This document shows, piece after piece, positions 8,854-18,299 of a stretch of 64,000 bases of DNA (its first letter is position 1; the number at the start of each line of letters is the position of its first letter). Location: contig QFWI01000031.1 of the NCBI GenBank assembly GCA_003149345.1, forward strand, positions 1 through 64,000. The letters are read 5' to 3'. This DNA comes from Vampirovibrio chlorellavorus (GTDB lineage: Bacteria > Cyanobacteriota > Vampirovibrionia > Vampirovibrionales > Vampirovibrionaceae). The notes under the pieces were generated by a model. It worked only from the letters and a program-made list of their open reading frames with translations, was not told the DNA's origin and made no database searches. A program made the translations under genes and the position numbers.

Positions 8854-10149
8854 CTAAGCCTTGACGATGGCAAGCTCTTCCCAGGAAGTAGTGTACCGGG
8901 GTGAGCGCCGCTCTTGTTTCATACGCCACCTGGGGCGCAAGCCTTCAGCGGCAAATTGCAATGTGCCAGAGCCAAAGTCCGTGTTGATCTGATCAATTGC
9001 GGTCATAAGGCGTTCACTTTTCTGTCTGTCTACCGTATCAAAGAGGCTTTGCTGAATCTGGCTGGCCGGCACCAAGTTGAGAAGCATCACGCCGGCTTTG
9101 TGGTATTCATACCCCTCTCGATAAATTCGTGTTAAAGCCTTTTGAGCCGCTTGAATGAGTTCACTGGTAGATTGGGTTGGAACGGCCAATTCAATGAGCG
9201 CGCTATTACTGTATTGAGGCAAATACTCTCGAAATGAATTGGTGCGAATAAAGACAGACAGCATGGAGGTCGCCAACTGAGCCTCCCGTAAGCGTTCGGC
9301 AGCCCTGGCTGTGTATGCGGCCACTGATTGCATCAGCTCGGATAAAGAAGGCTCTAACGCCCCAAAAGAACGACTGACCACAATGGATTTCCGATGAGGT
9401 ACTTGTGACTCTAGTTTTATGCAGTTTATGCCCCGAAGTTCCAGAACAGTTCTCATCATGGACACTGGAAACGTTTTCATTAGCCAATCATCCTTGGCTC
9501 TGGACAAGTCCAAGGCTGTATGAATGCCGTAGCCCTTTAGCCGGTCTCCATAGCGACGCCCGATACCCCAAACATCCCCAACGGTCACTAAGGACAACGC
9601 CCGTTCAATGTATTGTGGCCTGGTTAAATCCAATACGCCATTGGCTTTGGCCGATTTTTTGGCAATATGGTTGGCCAATTTGGCCAGCGTCTTGGTTGAC
9701 GCCACGCCAACGGAGATGGGAATGCCCGTCCATTGTTGTATAGAGCGCTTGATGTCTTGTCCATACCTTCTGAGCCCCAGATGCTGAAAGCCAGTCAGGT
9801 CTAAAAAAGCCTCGTCAATGGAGTAGATTTCCAGGTGAGGCGTGAATTGCCCTAACAAATGCATCATCCGGGCTGATAAATCACCGTACAGGATAAAGTT
9901 GGCTGAAAACACTTTCACTTTGCCTCGTTGGATCAAGTCTCTCACGGTATGAAAAGGTGCGCCCATGCGAATTCCCAAAGTCTTTGCCTCATTCGAGCGG
10001 GCGATAATACAGCCGTCATTATTGGACAGTACCACCACCGGCTTTCCTTTCAAGCTCGGCTGAAAGACACCCTCGCAAGAAGCGTAAAAATTATTGCCAT
10101 CCACCATGGCAAATACTTGATTAGAGGCGGTGAATGGCATAGGTGGCAC
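8854..10149 (-). CDS. umuC: UmuC, catalytic subunit of DNA polymerase V
   Basis: A 431-residue Y-family translesion polymerase. Motifs: FAMVDGNNFYASCE with the first metal-binding Asp near residue 17, YSIDEAFLDLTG with the catalytic D/E pair, then the helix-hairpin-helix region VGDVWGIGRRYGDRL and the little-finger domain. With UmuD' it performs error-prone replication past lesions. Its start overlaps the 3' end of umuD by 29 bp, so the two are translationally coupled. ATG 10140 is an alternative start. Expression follows the LexA-controlled promoter upstream of umuD. Confidence 0.95.
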   Translation of the reverse strand: MPPMPFTASNQVFAMVDGNNFYASCEGVFQPSLKGKPVVVLSNNDGCIIARSNEAKTLGIRMGAPFHTVRDLIQRGKVKVFSANFILYGDLSARMMHLLGQFTPHLEIYSIDEAFLDLTGFQHLGLRRYGQDIKRSIQQWTGIPISVGVASTKTLAKLANHIAKKSAKANGVLDLTRPQYIERALSLVTVGDVWGIGRRYGDRLKGYGIHTALDLSRAKDDWLMKTFPVSMMRTVLELRGINCIKLESQVPHRKSIVVSRSFGALEPSLSELMQSVAAYTARAAERLREAQLATSMLSVFIRTNSFREYLPQYSNSALIELAVPTQSTSELIQAAQKALTRIYREGYEYHKAGVMLLNLVPASQIQQSLFDTVDRQKSERLMTAIDQINTDFGSGTLQFAAEGLRPRWRMKQERRSPRYTTSWEELAIVKA

Positions 10150-10540
10150 ATCCCCAGATCACAACATCCTGATTTTCCCGCAGGGCAATCGGCTCAAAAT
10201 CGGCATTCTCTGCAAACAGATAATATTTGCCCTTCTCGCAAATCAACCGCTTCACCGTCAGCTCTCCATCCAGGGCTGCCACAACCACCCGTCCATTTTC
10301 TGGACTTTCTGAACGATCAACCACCAAAAAGGCCCCATGCTGGATGCCGGCTCCGATCATGGAATTCCCTGAAACACGCACACAGTAAGTCGCTGCCGGA
10401 TGTCGGATCAACAGTTGATTAAAATCCAGAGTCCCTTCCTTAAAATCATCGGCAGGGGAAGGGAAACCCGCTGCAATGGCTGCGGTAAAGACAGGAATCT
10501 GAGCAGGCGAAACGACACCCTTGCAGGGGAGAAGAGCCAT
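10121..10540 (-). CDS. umuD: UmuD, S24-family self-cleaving SOS protein
   Basis: A 139-residue LexA/UmuD-type protein. The cleavage site is Ala-Gly in AAIAAGFPSP, the nucleophile Ser is in SGNSMIGAGI, and the general-base Lys is in ELTVKRLI. RecA-filament-stimulated self-cleavage gives UmuD', the partner of UmuC. AAGGAG lies seven bases before ATG 10540. First gene of the umuDC operon. Confidence 0.95.
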   Translation of the reverse strand: MALLPCKGVVSPAQIPVFTAAIAAGFPSPADDFKEGTLDFNQLLIRHPAATYCVRVSGNSMIGAGIQHGAFLVVDRSESPENGRVVVAALDGELTVKRLICEKGKYYLFAENADFEPIALRENQDVVIWGCATYAIHRL

Positions 10541-10576
10541 GGGATTTCTCCTTAAATTGTATCTATAACCTCATGC

Positions 10577-10606
10577 ACTATATCGAACATAAGTTCGATT
10601 CGTCAA
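10577..10606 (-). promoter_or_regulatory. umuDC promoter with LexA (SOS) box
   Basis: On the minus strand TTGACG (10606-10601) and TATAGT (10582-10577) are 18 bp apart. Between them lies the perfect palindrome CGAACATAAGTTCG (10584-10597), extended to ATCGAACATAAGTTCGAT. CGAAC-N4-GTTCG is the LexA operator known from Firmicutes and Actinobacteria. A LexA dimer here would block RNA polymerase until DNA damage. Confidence 0.9.
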
Positions 10607-10996
10607 GCCGGTTTGTCGTTCTGTTACGAGCGGCCTACTTTTGTATCTTTCACAGTATGACATCGCCTAGGTGTTTAGCCCCAGAGAGTAGTGGTATAGA
10701 ATACCGCTACTTTCTGGGACTAAATACTTTAGGTAGTGGTATCCCGTATTTGGAGTGTCAGGAATGTCGTGCCCCCAATATTAAGGATCAGCTGAATTGC
10801 CAAATAGAATTTATTTGTGATAGTCAATCTGATTTAATCCCATATCGTGTCGCAGTAGTCCTCCATGTCCTCGGTATCCTTGACCTGAAGCTTTGTTCTT
10901 TCCGGTCGAGCGGCCACAGGATAGTATAAACCGCCTTCAATATATCCTCCCAAACCACAATTCAGATCCCAAACTCAACTTAAATCAAAATAAAAA
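10607..10996. other. Non-coding stretch with a long near-perfect hairpin
   Basis: No credible gene. Positions 10674-10697 and 10701-10724 form a 24-bp stem around a 3-base loop (AGA), with one mismatch and two G-T pairs. AGGTAGTGGTATCCC at 10731 repeats part of the left arm. The hairpin lies between umuDC and the left island boundary; it could be the end of a lost element or a structured RNA. Confidence 0.5.
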
Positions 10997-11050
10997 CATG
11001 CCCCTGGCCAGACTCGAACTGGCACGATATTGCTATCAACGGATTTTAAG
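10997..11050. repeat. attL: 54-bp copy of the tRNA-Leu 3' end
   Basis: Bases 10997-11050 are identical to 23669-23722, which include the 3' part of the intact tRNA-Leu(UAA) (acceptor, T-arm, variable arm and part of the anticodon arm). Identity stops one base after TTTTAAG. The copies are in the same orientation, 12,672 bp apart: the signature of site-specific integration into a tRNA gene. Confidence 0.9.
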
Positions 11051-11163
11051 GCCGTAAGGCACTTTCAAATCATTTTTACCGGTTTATTTCTCAAGGACCC
11101 TGATGATACGCTGCTTTCAGTCCCAAAATATGGCTATAAATCGGGATACCCAAGGAGCCTTGA

Positions 11164-12123
11164 TTATCTCTCTGAGGTTATCACTTTTACTGGCGTCAAG
11201 TTCACTATCAAATCTATGGTAACGCCCGTTTTTTTTAGCAACAAGCCCTCAACCAAACGTACTTGATTAGGGTGGATGTCAATTTCCTTCCCCTGAACCG
11301 TAACGATCATTCTAGCGGGCTTGGCAAATAAGTCGGTTTGAATGCTCAGAATATTTATTCCCTTAAAAGTAACCGTATCCTGTCGCAAAATTCGAGTTAA
11401 TTCTATTTCCATGGTTTTCTTTTGCTGAATAGAATAAAGACTAAAACTTAAGGGGATGGCAAGAATCAATAACGATACCCCAGGAAAAATCAGGGAAGTA
11501 AGCGTTTTTTGATAATGGCTGAGCCGGATCAGCATAAACGCAAAAACACCACTAAATAGAATACTAATCAGGTTAGTGAGAAATAACAGCGATGCCCCAG
11601 TGTATATCTCATACTTGCCCAAGGCAAAACCAATGCCTACAACACATAACGGCGGCAGTAGTGAAATAGAAACAGAAACACCATAAAGAGTCCCACTTAA
11701 ATGTTTTCTGACCCTGGCGTAACCAGCCAGAAAGCCTGTGGCCAGGGCCACAAATAAGTCCAACAAACTGGGCTTGATACGGGCCAGCACTTCATCTGTA
11801 ATACTTAAATTGGGAAAAGGAAGGCTTAATAAATAACTTAAGAAAACCGCAAGAAAAATCCCTGAAAGCAGTGTGAAGGTTGAGCGCACCGCAAAAGGAA
11901 CATTTCGTGTCAAAGATGAAAATGAAATTCCCAGAATCGGCTCCATTAAAGGGGCAATCAGCATCGCGCCAATAATGACCGCCGCACTGTTCAACAACAA
12001 GCCAAATGTGGAAATAATTGTGGCTAAGATCAAGAGAATATAAAAATCGACATTCGGCCTGCTTACAGGATTGAGCGCGTCGTATACATCCTGGTAGGAG
12101 TGCGTTTGGTGAGAAAAGCGCAT
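11164..12123 (-). CDS. DUF389 (TIGR00341-type) membrane protein
   Basis: A 319-residue protein of the DUF389 family, function unknown. The family signature is clear: ILATIISTFGLLLNS, then AVIIGAMLIAPLMEPILG, and later TGFLAGYARVRK and SVSISLLPPLCVVGIG. About six or seven transmembrane segments are visible to residue 235, then a soluble C-terminal region. It is the first gene inside the left island boundary and is divergent from the GH15-otsAB operon. Confidence 0.85.
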   Translation of the reverse strand: MRFSHQTHSYQDVYDALNPVSRPNVDFYILLILATIISTFGLLLNSAAVIIGAMLIAPLMEPILGISFSSLTRNVPFAVRSTFTLLSGIFLAVFLSYLLSLPFPNLSITDEVLARIKPSLLDLFVALATGFLAGYARVRKHLSGTLYGVSVSISLLPPLCVVGIGFALGKYEIYTGASLLFLTNLISILFSGVFAFMLIRLSHYQKTLTSLIFPGVSLLILAIPLSFSLYSIQQKKTMEIELTRILRQDTVTFKGINILSIQTDLFAKPARMIVTVQGKEIDIHPNQVRLVEGLLLKKTGVTIDLIVNLTPVKVITSER

Positions 12124-12482
12124 CGATCAACCTCTAATACTAAGCCTGCAGGATTCTTTATAATGACACAACTAACTCTGGAATAAAAGCATGCTGGAGT
12201 ACTTAGGAACCCTGGTTGTCTTACATTGTTAACGCTAAGGCGCTTCTGCAAACAAATTCAAGCCTATCCAGAATGGGAATCCTTGATGGAAAAAGCTTCC
12301 CACGACATATACCCCTTCTCGCCCTTTCGGGCGAAGGGAACTTTTTCTCTTGATGAGGTTCTTTTTTCGAAAGACAAACTATAATAGCAGTAGTTGTTCT
12401 ACTGACGCTTTCAATCCAAAAGCCTGAAAAACTCCCTCAATTATAGCTTTTTCTGATTTCATTTGTTTGATGAGTGGTTCTG
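12124..12482. other. Divergent intergenic region before the trehalose operon
   Basis: Contains a terminator-like hairpin (12313-12346) and, after it, a TATAAT at 12380-12385 that could be the -10 of the GH15-otsAB operon, though no good -35 lies 17 bp upstream. The DUF389 promoter must also be in the left part. Confidence 0.4.
12313..12346 (+). terminator. Rho-independent terminator-like hairpin
   Basis: CCCTT-CT-CGCCC pairs with GGGCGAAGGG around the loop TTTC, followed by AACTTTTTCTC. No plus-strand gene lies upstream inside the island, so it is either an insulator or attenuator ahead of the trehalose operon, or the end of a deleted gene. Confidence 0.55.
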
Positions 12483-14273
12483 ATGTTAAAAAAGACTACG
12501 CAATCTATGGCTTTAAATTACGGACTGATTGGAAATGGCCGAATTTGCGCATTGGTTTCTCAATCAGGAAGCATTGACTACTTATGTATGCCCGCATTTG
12601 ATAGCCCCTTTGTATTTGATCGGCTACTCGATGAGGATAATGGGGGGTATTTTTCCATTAGCGCCGCAACACCAGAAACATACACCATTGAGCAGCAATA
12701 CGAAAGAAACAGTAATGTTTTACTGACACGCTACACCTCAGAGCTATCCTCATTTGTGATCCACGACTTTATGCCCCGCTGGGAAATTTGGGATGGCAAT
12801 CAATCACACACTCCGCCAAAGCTTTGTCGTTATATTGAAATTATTAATGGAGAACCCGAGATTACGGTCCAGTTTCTCCCGCGCAATGGATACACCCCAA
12901 AACACTGTGAGTATATTATCCTTAACCCTACGACCATTCAATGCGATCACGCGGATAGTCAACTTTTTTTGGTGTCCAATATTCCGCCTGACCAAATTTT
13001 AGGGAAGACAAACATTCGTTTAAAATCCGACAGCTTTTTCATGTTGTCCTATGAGTTTCCATCACAGGAAACCTCGGTTTCTTCCGTCAAGGTTAAGCTA
13101 GAAAAAACCAATAGTTACTGGCACCGGTGGACAAAGCATTGCTATTTGCAAGATGAATACCAGAAAGAAATTATTCGCTCAGCCTTAACCCTGAAGTTGA
13201 TGATTTATGAACCAACAGGCGCTATTATCGCAGCGGCAACGACCAGCGTCCCAGAAATTATAGGTGGAGCTCGCAATTGGGATTATCGCTATTGCTGGAT
13301 TCGTGATTCTTTCTTTACAGTGAACGCACTTTTGAAGATTGCCAAATTTGAGGAAACAGAAAACTATATTTCCTACCTCTCAAAGATCATATTAACTCAC
13401 CCTGATTACCTGAAGCCGCTTTACACCATTGAAGGTCATAGCGTGCCCATCGTCTCCACATTGGATCATTTGCCCGGATTTCACCAAAGCAAACCCGTTC
13501 GTATTGGGAACGACGCCACCTTACACCATCAAACCGACGCTTACGGTGAAGCCTTGCTGAGTATCTACCCGGCCTTTTTTGATGAGCGGATTCTAAGTAA
13601 AGCTCAGGATCTGCTTTGGAACTGTGCCGAACGGCTGGTCACACAGGCTATTGAAAAGTTTCCTGAAAAAGACAATGGTATTTGGGAGATTGGTGATCGT
13701 CCCGATCACTACACCTTTTCCAAGTTGTTCTGCTGGGTTGCTGTTGACAGAGGATGCAGAATCGCTCAGAAACTGCATAAAGTAAGCACTTACAAACAAT
13801 GGAATCAGCAGCGAAAAAAAATGAAAGAGGAAATTCTTCTAAAGGCCTGGAATGAAAATGTTCAAGCCTTCACCCAGGTCTTTGGTGGGGACGATCTGGA
13901 TGCCAGTACGTTGCTGATGCCAACGCTGGGATTTATTGACCCCAAGGACCCTAGAATGCTATCCACATTGCAGCGTTCTGAGGAACAACTGGTGTTTGAC
14001 GGCCTAATGTTCAGGTATACCAACCACGATGGACTAGGCAAGCCTGAAAACGCTTTTACGATTTGCACCTTTTGGCTGATTGATGCCCTGACCCTTTCCG
14101 GGCAAAAACGAAAAGCCCGCAAATACTTTGAAAACCTGCTTTCTTTCGGAAATCATCTTGGACTCTTTTCTGAAGATATCAACCAACGTACCGGTGAACT
14201 GACTGGAAATTTTCCTCAGGGCTACACCCACGTTGCCATCATAAATTCCGCCATGTTACTTGCGGAAAGTTAA
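12483..14273 (+). CDS. Glycoside hydrolase family 15 (trehalase/glucoamylase-like)
   Basis: A cytoplasmic GH15 enzyme of about 596 residues. The N-terminal beta domain begins YGLIGNGRICALVSQSGSID, the hallmark of trehalase-like GH15 proteins. The (alpha/alpha)6 domain has GARNWDYRYCWIRDS and NGIWEIGDRPDHYTFSK, where the general-acid Glu lies, and a C-terminal GNFPQGYTH. Substrate may be trehalose or short alpha-glucans; it precedes otsA by 18 bp, favouring a trehalose link. Start is unsettled: GTG 12474, ATG 12483 and ATG 12507 are in frame and none has a strong ribosome site. Confidence 0.88.
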   Translation: MLKKTTQSMALNYGLIGNGRICALVSQSGSIDYLCMPAFDSPFVFDRLLDEDNGGYFSISAATPETYTIEQQYERNSNVLLTRYTSELSSFVIHDFMPRWEIWDGNQSHTPPKLCRYIEIINGEPEITVQFLPRNGYTPKHCEYIILNPTTIQCDHADSQLFLVSNIPPDQILGKTNIRLKSDSFFMLSYEFPSQETSVSSVKVKLEKTNSYWHRWTKHCYLQDEYQKEIIRSALTLKLMIYEPTGAIIAAATTSVPEIIGGARNWDYRYCWIRDSFFTVNALLKIAKFEETENYISYLSKIILTHPDYLKPLYTIEGHSVPIVSTLDHLPGFHQSKPVRIGNDATLHHQTDAYGEALLSIYPAFFDERILSKAQDLLWNCAERLVTQAIEKFPEKDNGIWEIGDRPDHYTFSKLFCWVAVDRGCRIAQKLHKVSTYKQWNQQRKKMKEEILLKAWNENVQAFTQVFGGDDLDASTLLMPTLGFIDPKDPRMLSTLQRSEEQLVFDGLMFRYTNHDGLGKPENAFTICTFWLIDALTLSGQKRKARKYFENLLSFGNHLGLFSEDINQRTGELTGNFPQGYTHVAIINSAMLLAES

Positions 14274-14291
14274 CCGAGAAGGATCTTATAC

Positions 14292-15791
14292 ATGAACGAA
14301 ACCGAAGCATCCATTAAAATTACGAGCAAAACAGATATAGAGAATGCTTTAGGACGTCTAGTAATCGTATCGAATAGAGAGCCTTACACTATCAAGTATC
14401 ATGGAAAAGATATCTGTCTGGAAAAAACGCCTGGAGGTCTTGTTTCAGCCTTGGATCCGGTTTTAAGGGAGCGAAATGGCCTGTGGATTTGTTGGGAGGG
14501 AGCGACTAAAAAAATTGCTGAATTCGATGATGTATCAGTACTAGATGATGATATTGACTGGGAAGCATTGGAACTACCTTATCAAATTCAGTCAGTCTCG
14601 TTGTCCGAGAAAGAAATCAATCACTACTACTACGGCTATGCCAATACCCGAATTTGGCCGTTGTTTCATTACTTTGTCTCTCGTTGCAATTTTTTTGATG
14701 AACGCGACTGGCCCAGTTATTTGAGCGCCAATCAAAAGTTTGCCGATGTGGTTGTTGAACACACATCAGACAATGATTGGATTTGGGTACAAGATTACCA
14801 CTTATTGCTGGTTCCTGAAATGGTGCGTTTACAGGCAGAAAATCGTAAAATTGCTTTTTTTCTACATATTCCTTTTCCCGCAGTTGAGGTCTTTAAGGCT
14901 TTACCACGTAGGGACATTATTTTAAGAGGCTTATTAGGGAGTGACCTGATTGGTTTTCATGTGCCCGAGTATGTAGAATATTTCCTGGATGCCGTTGAGC
15001 GGCTCCTTCCACCTTCAGAGGCTCAAGTAGATCACGCGCGTGGGTGCGTTTTTTATCAAGGTCGAACCATTCAGGTTAAATCATTTCCGATTAGCATTGA
15101 TTTTATGCAAATTGAAACAATGGCATCCTCAGAAGAAATTCAGAAGAAAGTAAAAAAACTTAAAGAAGATTACGGGGAGCAAAAAATAGGATTAAGCGTT
15201 AATCGACTTGATTATTCTAAAGGGATTTTAGAGAATCTAGAATCTATTCGACTTTTTTTTGAAAAGTACCCGGCTTACAAAAAACGATTTTGCTTTATCC
15301 AAATTGCCGCTCCAACTAGAACCGAAGTGCCTGAATATCAGAAAATGAAAGAGGAAATTGATCAGGCCGTAGGTAGAATCAATGGGTTTTTGGCGGAAGA
15401 TAATTGGGTACCCATCCATTATTTTTATCGTAGTTTTCCGATGGATGATATCCTCCCCTATTTCATACTGGCTGATGTGGCTATGGTCACCCCCTTACGA
15501 GATGGTATGAACCTTGTCGCTAAAGAGTATTGTGCCGCAAAAATCGACCTCAATGGGGTTTTATTGCTGAGCGAATTTACAGGCGCCGCATCAGAATTGA
15601 AAGAAGCAATGCTGATCAATCCTTTCTATATTGAACACGTTGCCGACACTCTACATGAAGCGCTGCATCTTCCTGCGGTGATTCGTGAAGATAAAATGTA
15701 TGCGCTTCGCGAGAATATTCGTCAAAACGATATTCATTACTGGGTCAATTGTTTTATGGATGCTTTCCAGGATGCCGTCTGTTATAGCTAG
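14292..15791 (+). CDS. otsA: Trehalose-6-phosphate synthase (GT20)
   Basis: A 499-residue GT20 enzyme making trehalose 6-phosphate from UDP-glucose and glucose 6-phosphate. Visible motifs: [10 protein letters not shown] with the N-terminal donor loop, [59 protein letters not shown] and [15 protein letters not shown] (nucleotide-sugar site). GAGAAGGA lies upstream of ATG 14292. Full length for the family. Second gene of the GH15-otsA-otsB operon in the island; its end overlaps otsB. Confidence 0.95.
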   Translation: MNETEASIKITSKTDIENALGRLVIVSNREPYTIKYHGKDICLEKTPGGLVSALDPVLRERNGLWICWEGATKKIAEFDDVSVLDDDIDWEALELPYQIQSVSLSEKEINHYYYGYANTRIWPLFHYFVSRCNFFDERDWPSYLSANQKFADVVVEHTSDNDWIWVQDYHLLLVPEMVRLQAENRKIAFFLHIPFPAVEVFKALPRRDIILRGLLGSDLIGFHVPEYVEYFLDAVERLLPPSEAQVDHARGCVFYQGRTIQVKSFPISIDFMQIETMASSEEIQKKVKKLKEDYGEQKIGLSVNRLDYSKGILENLESIRLFFEKYPAYKKRFCFIQIAAPTRTEVPEYQKMKEEIDQAVGRINGFLAEDNWVPIHYFYRSFPMDDILPYFILADVAMVTPLRDGMNLVAKEYCAAKIDLNGVLLLSEFTGAASELKEAMLINPFYIEHVADTLHEALHLPAVIREDKMYALRENIRQNDIHYWVNCFMDAFQDAVCYS

Positions 15792-16566
15792 TCATTGGCG
15801 TGTTGAGCAAGAAAATCTGGCCTTAATGCTGGATTATGATGGCACACTTACACCTATTGTGAAAAATCCGGATCATGCCTTCATTTCCACCGACCGTGTG
15901 GAAATCCTTCGCTTGTTGGCTAGGCATCCTAAAATTCATCTAGCCATTGTCAGTGGTCGTTCTGTTTCAAAACTATTAGAATTTATGCGACCGCTGCAAG
16001 ACGAAAAAATTCTGTTTTGTGGGTTACATGGCGGTGAAATCTATGATCCTAAACTCAAAGACTTTTTACTATCGCCAGAAAAGACAATTGGCTTGAACTT
16101 TTTGACCCGCTTTAAAGAAGACCTACTATTGGCACTTAAAAACTTTAATTGGATTCAACAAAGCCTTTTGATTGAAGATAAAAATTACTCATTGGCATTG
16201 CATTACCGTAATGCTGAACCGCTCACGAAGCATGCTGCAATTAGCCTGTTTGAAAAGAAGTTTCATTCATCAGCAGAACTGGTCGAATCATTTAAACTTC
16301 AACCCGGCAAGGAAGTGCTGGAAGTATTGCCAAAATCGTTTGACAAGGGACAATGCGTAAATTTTTTATATCACTTATGGCGGAAAACGAATTCTGTTTA
16401 CCCTGTTTATGTCGGCGATGATTTAACTGATGAGTTTGCGTTTCAGGCGGTTAATCGACTCAAGGGCCTCTCCGTGTGTATCGGCAAACCCCTAGATCAA
16501 ACAGAAGCGAAGAACACACTCACTGCTATTGATGAACTTTATAAAACCCTTGAAGGGATCTTTTAA
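15760..16566 (+). CDS. otsB: Trehalose-6-phosphate phosphatase (HAD family)
   Basis: About 268 residues. HAD motif I is LMLDYDGTLTPI, motif II is IVSGRS, motif III Lys is in PGKEVLEVLPKS, motif IV is YVGDDLTDEFAF. It dephosphorylates trehalose 6-phosphate from OtsA. ATG 15760 or ATG 15772 fits the family N-terminus; both lie inside the end of otsA, giving a 20-32 bp overlap and coupled translation. The frame remains open further upstream but those codons are within otsA. Confidence 0.93.
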   Translation: MLSRMPSVIASHWRVEQENLALMLDYDGTLTPIVKNPDHAFISTDRVEILRLLARHPKIHLAIVSGRSVSKLLEFMRPLQDEKILFCGLHGGEIYDPKLKDFLLSPEKTIGLNFLTRFKEDLLLALKNFNWIQQSLLIEDKNYSLALHYRNAEPLTKHAAISLFEKKFHSSAELVESFKLQPGKEVLEVLPKSFDKGQCVNFLYHLWRKTNSVYPVYVGDDLTDEFAFQAVNRLKGLSVCIGKPLDQTEAKNTLTAIDELYKTLEGIF

Positions 16567-16873
16567 TAACTTTGAAGGTTTAGAATATCTGTGCCGAGAT
16601 TCTGTATACCTGGTTGAGACACTTATCCATAATAAATATCCTGCCTGTAAAGGCTCCAAATCTCTTGAGTGAGTCAGTAGTGAAAGACCTTCTTTGTTTT
16701 AGACAATTAGATCAGTTATTTAATACCTGTTTTTCTGACTTGAACTAGTGTATTTTTCGTTTAAGGTCATATGGTTTAAACGACTATTCTCTCTCCCCAC
16801 CTCTCTCAAACGCTTGGCTTCACTTACAAACATCTCCTCATATTTATTTTTCTCTTAAAACAACTATTGCTAA
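16567..16873. other. Convergent intergenic region
   Basis: 307 bp between otsB and the HExxH gene. No gene, tRNA or strong terminator hairpin was found. Confidence 0.4.
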
Positions 16874-17644
16874 TTAATTGAATTTGATAACATCAGACAG
16901 TTTTTCCATTTCAGGCAAGGTGAAATCTTGTCGATACTTTTTAATTTCTTTAGCCATAATTTCAGCCCATTCCTGCAAAAGTCTTGCTTCCAAAGCTAAA
17001 TGTGCTCGCCTATTACTATCTAAATTGGCTTTTTGAGTACTGCTGCCCAAAAGTTCACTAATCCGGGCCTCATATTCGTTAATGACTGTATGTTTTAAAC
17101 AGTCGATAGCTTGTTCAGCGTTTTCAGCAGTAATATTGTTAGTTATATATGAAACCAATTCAGAATTAAATTGAGACAGTTTAGTATCTGGGTTCTGTAT
17201 CACTTTTTTTGTGTATTCAACAATATTAGCTAATATCTTCATATCCAGAAGTCCAGCAAACAATTGAGCACCGGGTCGTGCCAAAGTGAATGACATCAAT
17301 GACCACGCAGTGACAGGGAATCGACTTGGCCGTTTTTCACCCTGATGAGCCAAGCCATACAGCAAATGGGTCAATTCATGCTGCAAGCTCAGCTTAAAGC
17401 CCTTATTTTTTAAATTGTCTAGCTCGGTATCCCGTATAAAAATATCGCCGAGATGAAACACTCCATTTTCCTTTTTGTAAGCACCACCAAAAAGCGCAAG
17501 CGCACTGCCTTCTTCTGGATTTTGAGGTTGGGCTACTCTTAGGCCTGCTCGAAACTGAGGATGTAAGTATTTTTGTAAGGATTTGTTGAAAATCTGGTTA
17601 CTTTCTTCTGCCCAACTAATAGCACCTTTTTTTTTTTTAGGCAT
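16874..17644 (-). CDS. Putative zinc metallopeptidase-like protein (HExxH)
   Basis: A 256-residue protein with LSLQHELTHLLYGLAHQGE near residue 90, a zincin HExxH signature; the third ligand is not obvious. The rest has helical, hydrophilic character. ATG 17644 overlaps the stop of the preceding gene (ATGCCTAA) and is followed by twelve adenines coding for four Lys, so translation is probably coupled to it. An open extension to GTG/ATG at 17674 exists in the overlap. The family is not recognised; peptidase activity is inferred from one motif. Confidence 0.6.
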   Translation of the reverse strand: MPKKKKGAISWAEESNQIFNKSLQKYLHPQFRAGLRVAQPQNPEEGSALALFGGAYKKENGVFHLGDIFIRDTELDNLKNKGFKLSLQHELTHLLYGLAHQGEKRPSRFPVTAWSLMSFTLARPGAQLFAGLLDMKILANIVEYTKKVIQNPDTKLSQFNSELVSYITNNITAENAEQAIDCLKHTVINEYEARISELLGSSTQKANLDSNRRAHLALEARLLQEWAEIMAKEIKKYRQDFTLPEMEKLSDVIKFN

Positions 17645-18080
17645 TAAAAATATTATCGTAACAATCATCCACAATTTTTGTGGCCAATTGCCTACGTTGT
17701 TGGGATGTCTCTAGCCCTGAAGGTATTGGAAAAGCCTGTTCACTGACGGTTGCTTGAACTGAAGTCCGGGTTACAGAGTTTTTCAACTCGGAAACAGGAG
17801 GCTTTTTCCTGACCAGTAGATAACCTGCTATCCCTAAAGCTGCAGCAGCGGCCGCTCCACCGGCAATCAACAACGGACTTTTCTCTGATTTACCTGATAA
17901 CCTATTGTAGGGCTGCGGGGATATCATCGGTTTTGGCTGGATGCCAGGCCGTGGAGTAAATGAGTCCAGAGGTAAGGCGCCTGTAGCCGCAAGCAAAGGG
18001 ATAGTATTTGCATAAGGCAGTATGGGAACTGGCTTATACTGAGGGAGCATAAAAGCTGAATTATATGCTTGTGGAAACAC
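17637..18080 (-). CDS. Pro-rich single-pass membrane protein
   Basis: 147 residues from GTG 18080; ATG 18050 is an alternative, and neither has a clear ribosome site. Residues 1-68 are Pro-rich, then one transmembrane segment (LLIAGGAAAAAALGIAGYLL, about 74-93) followed by RKK, then a polar tail ending KIVDDCYDNIFNA. No family recognised. The last eight bases overlap the HExxH gene. The two may have been one gene separated by a slip in the twelve-A run, since the join would be a plausible soluble continuation. Confidence 0.55.
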   Translation of the reverse strand: MFPQAYNSAFMLPQYKPVPILPYANTIPLLAATGALPLDSFTPRPGIQPKPMISPQPYNRLSGKSEKSPLLIAGGAAAAAALGIAGYLLVRKKPPVSELKNSVTRTSVQATVSEQAFPIPSGLETSQQRRQLATKIVDDCYDNIFNA

Positions 18081-18228
18081 TTATATTAATAACCACTTGT
18101 ATTAAACATTGTATGTAAATCTAAACCGCTCAAGAAAAGATTGCACCCCAGATACACGGCCTTCTTCATAAATGTTCGGAATAATCCCTTAACATACTAA
18201 TATTGATCTTATGATATAATCCTTCAAG

Positions 18229-18261
18229 AAAAAAGCCCTTGGTATAGCACACCATAGGGCT
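18229..18261 (-). terminator. Rho-independent terminator, minus strand
   Basis: Read on the minus strand: AGCCCTATGGT, loop GTGCTAT, ACCAAGGGCT, then TTTTTTCTT. A 10-bp stem with one bulged base and a U-run. It could end leftward transcription coming from the transposase region before it reaches the gene at 18080. Confidence 0.6.
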
Positions 18262-18299
18262 GAAATTGTATTGTAAATTTATGAGGGTATTATAGCATA

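Noticed and set aside
10573..10929. A 118-codon open frame on the plus strand
   Set aside because: It starts inside the LexA operator region and runs through the 24-bp hairpin, with no ribosome site and no recognisable domain, although a CxxC pair (LECQECRA) made me look twice.
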